From NCBI GenBank assembly GCA_963682055.1, contig OY821745.1:11291501-11355500 (forward strand): a stretch of 64,000 nt of DNA, written 5' to 3'. Below are positions 33,486-43,300 of the stretch, piece after piece (position 1 is the stretch's first letter; the number at the start of each line of letters is the position of its first letter). Under the pieces are notes generated by a model, which ran no database searches, had not been told where the DNA came from, and saw only the letters and a list, made by a program, of their open reading frames with translations. Source of the DNA: Primula veris. Taxonomy: Eukaryota; Streptophyta; Magnoliopsida; Ericales; Primulaceae. A program made the translations under genes and the position numbers.

Positions 33486-35863
33486 TTATTTTTTTTTGTA
33501 ACGACTAAATGTTTTAAAGTTGGACATAGGGAGCATCTTTCCCGCCGATGTTAATCTATCGGGTGACGGCTCAGCAGACTCTTCGATTTCGTTTAGCTCC
33601 GTACGCCGTCTTTGTCGCTGCTGCGATTCTGGATGCGGCGCACGCTCGTGGGATGTAACTGTCAACCCTCGACTCCAACTGTCAGTTGACTGATGACTAG
33701 GATGATGCTCGTACGACCCAAATGATTGTCTATGATGATCGAACGGGACATCATCCTGAACGTAGCCCGACCCAGCAAAAGAAGCACGACGACCATGACC
33801 GCTTGAACTCGGACCCGGACCCTGATCTGTAGTCGGGGGTCGACCTCCACTGGTTCTTCTACCGCCGCTACTAGATTCGCCTTCCCCTCTGCCTCTTTCG
33901 TCGGGACGCCGACAACTTGCCGACCTAGTGTAATTTCTTGGGTCGTAACGTAGGTCGTCATCACCATCGTCGTCGTCGTCGTCATCGTCATCCTCCCCAT
34001 CCGACTGTTCATCAGCTGACCCGTACGGATTCAATCCCATTTCAGCGAAGTCCTTTCGTAGTAAGTCCACTTCCGTTTTCAATTTATGCTTTTTGAACGA
34101 TTTGAAATTTCGGCGCAATACCGCTTTCTGAAAAAAAAAACAATCAAAAAAGATTTTATAAGTATTGAAATATACAAACAGAAAAATAACAATCAAATAT
34201 TAATAAACTTTAATTAGTTGTTACCATTTTACTGAACAACCCTGTATGCTCCCGGAAACCGTGCGGTGGCGGGGCAAGTTCAGGTGGGTTTATGAAGATG
34301 CGGGTCCGCTCTCTATACCATTTCATGTAATCCGGTGACGTCCCCGTGCCATATTCGCCGTTAATAAGACGGGTGTGGCGGTCATTCCACACGGCTATAA
34401 ATTCTCCGGTTAGTAAAGGCCAGTCGTGTTTTTGCGCAATCCCATATCTTCTATCCTTGCCGTGACCACGTCTGGGTTTCCAAATATATGTAGGGACCCG
34501 CTGCACAAAACCGAACTGTCTCATGAACCTGTCCGCGGGGTGGTACTCAATCTTCTCGTTACAAATGAGAGGCACAGAACAATGCCACATATAACGACCA
34601 CGCGTGCAGTATTCCGGATACTGATTGAGATCCCCGTAAGGTTGCCACACTATCTGTTATCAGCAAAAGTAGAATATAAAAACAATTGTTTAAAAATACT
34701 AGTAATAAATTGTGCGAACATAAGACCAATGCAAACATATACAACATATAATACGTAAGTTACATATAATACGAAAGTTAAAATTTACCTGTTCAGGCGA
34801 CATATTGTCAAACTGGTCACGTATGTGGACCACATTATGTCCGTAGACATATGGCGTAACATTAGTTTGCCTCCACATCTTCCATCTGTAATATACAAAC
34901 AAAAACCGATAAACAATAAATATCACCGGCAGCTAAGTAAATGATAGATGACACAATAATATAAAAAAGCAAATCCAATTCAAAAACTAAATAAATATCA
35001 TACCTGTAACCGAGGGGGAACCTAGGCAAGCCCTCCGGTGGCTCGACATCTTCCGGCAGCTCTTCACACGGTCTAACCGGCAGTAGTCTAGTAATCGCCC
35101 ACATATCCAGAAACATCACCGCCCCACTTACTCCGGTTGTCTTACAACGTACCACCCTGCATAGATTAGCCTCTAACCAGGCCAGGAGAGCTGATCCCCA
35201 ACTATACTCAGCACATGTGTCAAAATCCTCCAGAAATGGCAGAGGCCAGAGTGGAATCTGATCACTGCTCTTATCCGAAAACACATGTGCAGCCAGTAAT
35301 AATAGCATGGCAGCCCTAGACTGATATAGTAAACGCTCCTCACTAGGGTTGGGGGGTAATTCACCGAAGGTCTGTAACATCCAATCAAGTCTAACTGTCA
35401 GACAGTTTTGATCGACTTGATTGTCAGCCGGCCTAACACCCAACAAACTCTCCATCATAGCCAACCTGCTCGCCTTCGTGTCATTCCGCTCCGACCGGGT
35501 CACAGCAAGACCATCCACCCTCAGACCAAGCATAATCTCTACATCCTGTAAAGATATCCCCAACTCTCCCCCGACAAAATGGAACGTGTGCGACTCATCA
35601 CGCCACCTATCAACTAAGGCTGTAAGCAACCCTCGGTCTACGGTATAATTACCTATACTGTAGATACCGAAAAAACCAGCCCTAATGATATTCTGAACTA
35701 CCCTTTCAGGCGTCGGTATCTGCCAACTATAATTATAAACCCTAATCTTATTGGCATCTCCTCTACCCGCTTCTCTGCCAGCATCCCAAGTCTGATTAGA
35801 AATGTGACCGGTCTGTCGTAAAATACCCAACCTCCCTTTAATACGTGGACCTGGGTCTGTCAT
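33486..35863 (-). CDS. Plant mobile domain (PMD) protein carried by MULE copy 3
   Basis: Four exons, - strand: 35863-35004, 34885-34789, 34653-34225, 34127-33486; 2028 bp, 675 aa; all GT-AG and in phase, with the same junctions visible in copies 1 and 2. The start ATG lies at the position of the copy 2 ATG. Residues about 30-450 form an aminotransferase-like PMD: LLTALVDRWRDE, HTFHFVGGELGISLQDV, LGLRVDGLAVT, HVFSDKS, YSWGSALLAWLEAN and, near the end, YMKWYRERTRIFI. The last exon (from residue 463) is a tail with a basic start, a run of Asp at about 500-520 and a Ser/Gly/Arg-rich disordered part. PMD proteins MAIN and MAIL1 act in transposon silencing in Arabidopsis with the phosphatase PP7L; PMDs are also found as transposon genes. 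Its job here (silencing interference or transposition help) is unknown. Upstream are 56-bp tandem repeats. Confidence 0.9.
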
Positions 35864-35929
35864 CCTAACTATGATAACCAAATATAACTCAATTAATGAT
35901 AACCAAAAAAATGATAACATAACCAATTA

Positions 35930-36030
35930 ATGATAACCAAACAATGATAACTCAATGATAACCAAACAATGATAACCAAACAATGATAACTCAATTATAA
36001 CCAATTAATGATAACAAAACAATGATAACC
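35930..36030. repeat. Short GATAACCAA-type repeats before the PMD start
   Basis: Irregular repeats of AATGATAACCAAACA leading into the 56-bp array. Probably the seed from which the longer unit was amplified. Confidence 0.6.
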
Positions 36031-36660
36031 AAACACACATTTTTTCATAAACCAAACAATAATAATTTAATTTTTTAATCATAACCAAACACACATTTTT
36101 TCATAAACCAAACAATAATAATTTAATTTTTTAATCATAACCAAACACACATTTTTTCATAAACCAAACAATAATAATTTAATTTTTTAATCATAACCAA
36201 ACACACATTTTTTCATAAACCAAACAATAATAATTTAATTTTTTAATCATAACCAAACACACATTTTTTCATAAACCAAACAATAATAATTTAATTTTTT
36301 AATCATAACCAAACACACATTTTTTCATAAACCAAACAATAATAATTTAATTTTTTAATCATAACCAAACACACATTTTTTCATAAACCAAACAATAATA
36401 ATTCAATTTTTTAATCATAACCAAACACACATTTTTTCATAAACCAAACAATAATAATTTAATTTTTTAATCATAACCAAACACACATTTTTTCATAAAC
36501 CAAACAATAATAATTTAATTTTTTAATCATAACCAAACACACATTTTTTCATAAACAAAACAATAATAATTCAATTTTTTAATCATAACCAAACACACAT
36601 TTTTTCATAAACCAAACAATAATAATTCAATTTTTTAATCATAACCAAACACACATTTAA
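36031..36660. repeat. 56-bp tandem array, about 11 units, upstream of PMD gene
   Basis: Units start at 36031, 36087, 36143 and so on to 36647 with a strict 56-bp period and only a few substitutions (for example ATTTAATT to ATTCAATT). Located 170-800 bp upstream of the PMD start codon in the probable promoter. Copy 2 has no such array. High similarity between units indicates recent expansion. Confidence 0.95.
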
Positions 36661-36764
36661 TCATAACCAAACACATTTAATCATAAACCATACAATAATA
36701 ACTCAATTTTTTAATCATAACCAAACACATTATCAACAATTCAAATTAACAAAACAAAATAAAA

Positions 36765-37080
36765 AAACATGCAAAAATGGGCCAAATATCAACAATTAAT
36801 AAAATTTCTATAATTAATATAAACAAACAACAAACAATTATATATAACTAAGTGAATTATGGTTTTGCATATTTTATATATTTTTTCCTATTTTACAAAT
36901 TAAAATTACAAAAAATAAAAAAACATGCAAAAATGGGCCAAATATCAACAATTAATAAAATTTCTATAATTAATATAAACAAACAACAAACAATGATATA
37001 TAGCTAAGTGAATTATGGATTTGCATATTTTATATATTTTTTCCTATTTTATAAATTTAAATTACACAAAATACATAATA
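36765..37080. repeat. 156-bp tandem duplication in the PMD 5' region
   Basis: The stretch starting AAACATGCAAAAATGGGCC at 36765 recurs at 36921 with few changes, ending in a TATATTTTTTCCTATTTT block each time. Non-coding. Confidence 0.85.
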
Positions 37081-37287
37081 AATTAGAGAATAAAAGATAT
37101 ACCCTTGAATTATGGATAAGTTTGATTGATGATTTGGGGTTTTTTGTTAATAAATTTGATAGTTAATGTGGTTGATTGATTTGGGTGATTTTTTGGGTTG
37201 AAAATTGGGGGTTTTTGAGAGAAAGAGAGAGAGTGTAGAATAAAATTTTATTTTTTTTAAAAAAAACGAAAGTTTCTGTTTTTTCCA

Positions 37288-37356
37288 GGGACTGACTGTG
37301 TAATTTCGCGCAGGGACTGACTGTGTAATTTTAAAAGGCAGGGACTGACTGTGTAA
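37288..37356 (-). repeat. Triplicated subterminal motif in MULE copy 3
   Basis: GGGACTGACTGTGTAA (reverse complement of the copy 2 motif) at 37288, 37313 and 37341. Same number and same position relative to the 5' ladder as in copy 2. Confidence 0.88.
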
Positions 37357-37371
37357 TTTTTTCAAAAATTA

Positions 37372-37486
37372 CACAGACCGTAGATATAATCTACGGTCTG
37401 GATCAATCAACACAAACCGTAGATTTAATCTACGGTCTGTGTTGATTGATCCAGACCGTAGATTATATCTACGGTCTCTGCGTAAA
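37372..37486. repeat. Palindrome ladder at the PMD-side end of MULE copy 3
   Basis: Three palindromes (ACCGTAGATATAATCTACGGT-type cores) separated by spacers GGATCAATCAACACA and its reverse complement, so the whole 115-bp block is itself one large inverted repeat. Confidence 0.9.
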
Positions 37487-37519
37487 TTGAGAATTTTTGT
37501 AGTGTAACTAGTGCACCTC

Positions 37520-38181
37520 TTCCCTAACTTGTAAACACACTTTAAAACCAACTTTCTTTAAATTTTGAAAAGTTAACTAATAAAAAATAATTGACATCAA
37601 CCTCACATTAAACTGTTTATTTTTAAATAGTATCACTATCACTCTTTATAAATGGAGAAGTTCTCATCATCAATAAAAAAATAAAAAAATTATTTTGAGT
37701 CACATCTTCAATCATGTATTTATTGAACACAAAAAATAAATTAAATATTAAAATATAATAGAAAAAGTATAGTAATAAAATATTAATAGATAGAATATTT
37801 TGAATAGATTGAAAAATCAACTAAAAGTTAAGTCTTTTTAAACATATTGTAAGAGTTTGATGTGAATGCTCATCGACAATAGATACTTAAGTTTATTTAG
37901 AAACCCGTTTTATACTATTTTCTTTACAATATTATATGTTCATGGCCCATTTACTAAAAACTTTTGTTAGAAAAAATATTTAAAATACAAATGAAGAGAA
38001 GGAATTAATATAATTTTCATCAAATTAAAAAGAAGATTAATAAAAGGCGAATGAGAAGGTGAAGAAACTAATTCGAGTTTAACTCCTTGAAGATACTAAT
38101 TTATCGCTCCAATGAAAGCAAAGAAAGAGCACGTGTATACAATATTTTAAATATAAAATATTAAAATAAATGTTCACATGT
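37520..38181. other. AT-rich intergenic DNA before tRNA-Gln
   Basis: About 660 bp, AT-rich, with no recognisable gene, repeat or element end. Confidence 0.5.
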
Positions 38182-38253
38182 GGTCCTATGGTCTAGTGGT
38201 CAGGACATTGGACTCTGAATCCAGTAACCCGAGTTCAAGTCTCGGTAGGACCT
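38182..38253 (+). tRNA. tRNA-Gln (anticodon CTG)
   Basis: Folds as a complete cloverleaf: acceptor GGTCCTA with TAGGACC, D-arm GTCT/GGAC, anticodon stem TTGGA/TCCAG with loop CTCTGAA (anticodon CTG), T-arm CCGAG-TTCAAGT-CTCGG. No intron; no encoded CCA. Internal A and B boxes (TGGTCTAGTGG and GTTCAAGTC) are present. A T run (about 38260-38275) downstream fits RNA polymerase III termination. Reads CAG codons. Confidence 0.96.
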
Positions 38254-40367
38254 TAATTTTTTTATTATTTTTTTTTGGTTTTTTCTTGTTTTTGTTATGC
38301 GAGGACCCGAGTTTCTACCTCTCTTTTCTATCTCATTTCGAGCTCTCTAAAACTATGTTTGCTTGGGCAGAAAATATTTTCCTGCAAATTATTTTCCCTC
38401 TATTTGTTTATTAAGTGTTTGGCGATACTTAGATTTTTCATGATTTTTTTTTACTAATGGCACGTTCGAGATTGATTTTTATAGTAAAAAATAGATTTTA
38501 CAATGAGGAACTAACTTGTTTTAAATAAACTACTTTTGAAAAATAATGAGAAAACAATTGTTTAAATTAAGTCAGTTATAGCTTTTTTTTACCTCTAAAT
38601 GACTTAAGACTTAATTTTGTTAATAAGTCATTTTTCACTTATTTTAACTTATTGGTGATTTGGAAATGTACTAATATTTCAATTGAAAATTTTAACATTT
38701 AGTGATTTTTATGTGTAAAAATCTCTCAATTCCTAATTTATATGATTTTGAACTTTTTATGCGAAAAGTAACTTTTAAAAAGTTAACACCCACAACTTTT
38801 TTTTTATCAAAAAACAAAATAAGAAGCCTTTAGAAACAATGACAAAAAACTGGTTTAAAATAAGTCACTTATAGTTTTTTAGCTTTAAATGACTTATAAC
38901 TTATTTTTGTTAATAAGTCATTTTTCACTTTAACTTATTAGTTACACGGAAATATACAAAATAATTAAATTGGAAAATTTAACTTTTTTATGTGTAAAAA
39001 CTAAAATAAGTCTCCAAATTCATAAGTTCTCTGATTTGAGTTTTTACACGAAATCTAACTTTTGAAAAGTTAAAAAAGCTAATTTATCAAACACCCATAA
39101 TTTTTTTTTATTAAAAATAAGAAAAAAAACTGAGGTAAAAATGATAAAATATATAATTTAGTGAAAACTTTATGTTTTCCCTCACGAAATAAAATGTTTT
39201 CCGCCTAATTTTGACATTAATCATTTTCTCTTGTTTTTCTTGAGAGATGAAAAATATTTTTCTTAATTTATTATTTTTCTGTAAATCAATTATGTATAAA
39301 ATCCATTTTCCCCGCAAAATATTTTCTTTTGCTGATTTGCCCTTGAAAACAAACAGAGTTTGGTGCGTTTTTTATTTCACTTGTATAATTGGTGCACTCT
39401 AAGGCCTACTCCGACATTACCTCTAAACATAATTAAGCTATTTTCTCTCAATTTTTTTTGAATTTCTACCACTTGTTTTCTATGCTTATAAACTTTCACG
39501 ACATATTCTAAACATAATTTATTATATTTGGATAAATTGTTGATTTTGGATTTAAATGAATTTTTTGCACTAGTTCTTACTTTTATTCCAAATTAGAAAA
39601 CATACGACTTTTCCATAAGAAAAAAAATATGAAAATGTATTGATACATGTCTAATCGTAAATATAACATTTTGTAAAATTTCTTTGAATACTGTACTAAA
39701 ATTTCTTGTGTAGTTGGTCCTTAAAACTAAAGAACCATGTAAATTGCTGCTATAATTTTGAATTATTGTTCATAAAATTGAATAGGAGTAAGTATTAATT
39801 GTTAAATAATCAATAGTATGAGTAGCTTCCTTTGACACCACATGATTTTCAATTATCAATACGATTATCAGCCTTCCTTGTTCGGACGAAATATTTCTCT
39901 TTGGAAAGCCGGAAAATGATACAATTATAAATTATAATCCATGATAAACCCACTAATATACCTTTCTTTCTATACCTTTAAAACAATTTCTTTTTCAAGA
40001 CCCCATAAAACAATCTACTTCAATGTCAAATGAGAAACAAAGAAAACAAGAATAATTCAAACTCTACAATTTTTTCACATTTCCACAAGGTAGAACTAAC
40101 ATAACAAAAATGGCTTGTAACCCCTTCAACCTTTACCAGACAAGTAAATGCGCACAAATGGGGAGCGTTTACTGTATGGGTAATTTCCACGACAAGCCCA
40201 AAAATCTATGCCTGCTGACGCGCCGTCATATGCAGACCAATGATGCATTTACTGTTATTTGGGAGTAAAAGAACGCTGAGTACATAACCGGCCTACATAT
40301 GAATCCACGTCAGCGAGTAAGCTATTATTAACAATGAATGAAGAACAATGAATTCCCCTTCCTTTCT
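38254..40367. other. Intergenic DNA with a repeated AT-rich module
   Basis: No gene. Two related 200-300 bp stretches (about 38560-38800 and 38860-39090) share AATAAGTCATTTTTCACTT, AAATGACTTA and similar words, and could be remnants of a MITE duplicated in tandem. Positions 39830-40367 are probably the 3' UTR and downstream DNA of the receptor kinase gene. Confidence 0.45.
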
Positions 40368-43300
40368 CTATACGCCGTTCTCTCTCTCCTCATCTTGCTC
40401 GTCCGACGGCTCTGGACAGACCTCATTCGATTGTCTCCTCGTTGAAGACGACCGTTCCCCTGCCCCATTCTGACCACTCCCTTGAGAATTCGATGTCCCT
40501 GATCGTCTCAAACTACTTACACCTTCCCCTTTATTCACGTGGGCCCCAGAAGCACCCGCCACGTCAGATGAACTCTGCCGCCAACTACCAAATAGAGCCG
40601 CGTTCCAAGACCCTCGTGACGAGGTTGTCCTTAACCTCGCCGACCCTCCGCTGTGTTCTTCTCTAACCACCTTTAATGGATTTTCCAAAGCTTTTAATAT
40701 GTATCTCATGAGTGGTCTCCTATTAAGCTTGGGGTTCAGACAAGACCGAGCTACAATGGCCATGGCCCACACTTCTTCTAGTAAATCTTCGTCGATGAGT
40801 AATGATGGGTCTATGATATTCTGGACGAGTTCTTTGTCGTAGATACTTATGTATGGCATTGTTGAGTCTAACCACTCTTTCATGTTGGCCTCACTTGACG
40901 CGCTTATGCCTAGCTTACCAGTTACTAGCTCTAGCAAAACCTTTCCGAAGCAGTACACATCGTAGGCACATGTGGCTGATGATGAACCTGGAAATATCCC
41001 GAAAAAATAATGAGAATTATTATAATAAAACTAATCACTTGGAAGATACTTTGACTATTAATAAGCAATACTAATCTTAATACTGACTTGAAAGATATTT
41101 TTGTCAGCTTGAAAGTTGACAAAAATCATATACAGTATTCTATTAATTATTACCCATTCAAACTTCTTAACGTGTACTGCATAAAGGTATAATAAGTACG
41201 TCAACTAAACTACCAAGAACTGTTTCATACGAAGATATGCTTATTTAACTATGTATTGCTTCTCGAAAGAGTGTCTTCGTTGTACTAAAATTTTTAGTTC
41301 ACATTTAATTGTTCAATCATGAAGTTTCTAATTGAGATTCATTTTCAAAATATACACTCCGAATATCTAACATTTTTCCAAGCGCACTTGATTTCCCAAA
41401 AAATGAAACTGTCCAGCTTACTGCCTCCACAGGTCTTTCTTTAGCTGAGAAAAATTTATCCAACTTACTTTTTCATCTCTCTTTTTTCAGCTCCTAGTTG
41501 ACACGAGATGGTCCTTTTGAATCTATGCATATAAATCTGTATACCCATTTTCGAAACTTAATATCAAATTATAATCATGTAGTGTACATGTGACAAAAAA
41601 AGGAGGAAATGTTTACTGTCCTGAGCAAACAATTGCAAGTTTGCTACTCATGTGACATACAAGCTTGAGGCTTGAGCAAACACAATTAACTCTGGTTCAA
41701 GTGTCACGTATTAGGCATTACATTAATGCAGAAAGGTGCCCATGCACATGTAAATCAGAAAGTAGCTAAATGTTCTCAGAGCAAACAGAAATGAAATATA
41801 ACGTTTAATACTAAATGACACTTACCAGATAAGCGTTGCTCAGATGTTCTGCAAAAAAAGGGAAAAAAAAGTATCGTTGGTACCTCACATAAGCAAAATA
41901 ACTGCACAAAATGAAGCTTAGTTTACATAAAGTTAACTTTGAAGTGTATAAGGTCTCAACCTCCCTTTAGGAATATGACCCACCGCACCAATTTCATAAG
42001 TCTATTTCACATTTCCTTAAAAAAGGCAATTCAAACACCAACAAAAAGTCTTTCTGAAATGAAATACCCAAGAAAAGTACACCCAAAAGAAAACTTTCCC
42101 TTCTCTCCTAATTCGTAAGCAAAAGGAGTGGGAGTATTGTTAGTTGTAAAACACACAAGTACACTACACCACTTGTTTAAGAACACAAAAAACACTCGGC
42201 ATTCTCTGATGCGAAAGGTGCCTTGTTTGGTTGCAGTTTTTAAGCTCAGTTTTTTTACAAAGTGAAGCTACAATTGGTTGACCAGCTTACTAGTTGAGCC
42301 TTTTAATGAACCCAGTTTTTTTCCCCTTCAACCTCAAAAACACAAACTTAATTTCTTAACATCTGCAGCTAAACAAGTCTTGATCTTATTTAGGAGGTGC
42401 AAGCATAATCACTGTCCCAAAAGATATAAAAATAAAAGAGAAAGTGAAAATAATACTCACGTGGGCAAACGCAAAAGCCGGGTTATCATACTTTGATGTA
42501 CCTCTCCTTCTTGAATACAAACCTCACTCAGACTCCCCAGCCGAACTTCAAATTTATCATCTAGGAGCACACTGCTTGCTTGAACATCTCTACACAGCCA
42601 AAAAGAATTAGTAAACATATGCACCAAGAAAAAAAGTCTCCAAAACCATGCACAGAGATAACTTGCAATGGCAAATTAGTAAATACTTGGAGCAGGAGAG
42701 GAAGAAGAATTTAATTACTATAACAGATAGACGCAAAAGACAGCATGTAAGTTAGCAACCTTTAATGTACAAGAGCGACACATGTACTTATATAATATGG
42801 ACAGCCAAATGCACGTTCTTAAAATCACTTTAGGAAGGCATAATGTCAGGTTCAATACAATAATACACTAATTGCGATATAATCTCAGAATTTTCTAGTA
42901 TTCACGTTCTTGGATGCACATTCAAGTCACTGAAAATACTAAAGACCATTTAGGTTGGTTCCGGAGTTAAGAATATTGGCCCCGTAGGCTAATGAATTTT
43001 AAAATTCTTCTAGTGAAGTAAGTGAGTTTACAAATTATGTATAACAGGATTGTTGGATCTTCACTTTCTAATCAGGTCAGAGTGCCGTTTAAATCCCCAC
43101 TAAGAACATATACAACGGAAAAAAAGTTTACTCTCATGTTCACTCAACACATAAATTGGGACATTTTTACAAATACTTTATAGGTAGACAGTCCAAACCG
43201 TGTTCTATACTTTAAGTGGGAGGTGCCTAGTATCTGACATGAGTACAGGACCAACAATTGAATTTTGTAAAAAATCATAGTTTTATGTCAATTTTTTTTA

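Larger units (their letters stand above)
28202..37519 (-). mobile_element. MULE copy 3, apparently intact: PMD gene plus transposase-OTU gene
   Basis: Terminal sequences starting GAGGTG at both ends are inverted copies of each other for about 50 bp, then enter palindrome ladders at 28245-28392 and 37372-37486. Two genes are read leftward: PMD (35863 to 33486) then transposase-OTU (32182 to 29486), both without stops. The outer 40 bp of the ends differ from the copy 1/2/MITE type (no GGATTTTTATACT), so this is a different subfamily sharing the same body. Unique to this copy are a telomere-type block (32923-33270), 56-bp tandem repeats (36031-36660) and a duplicated subterminal region. No clear 9-bp target duplication is visible. 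Confidence 0.88.
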
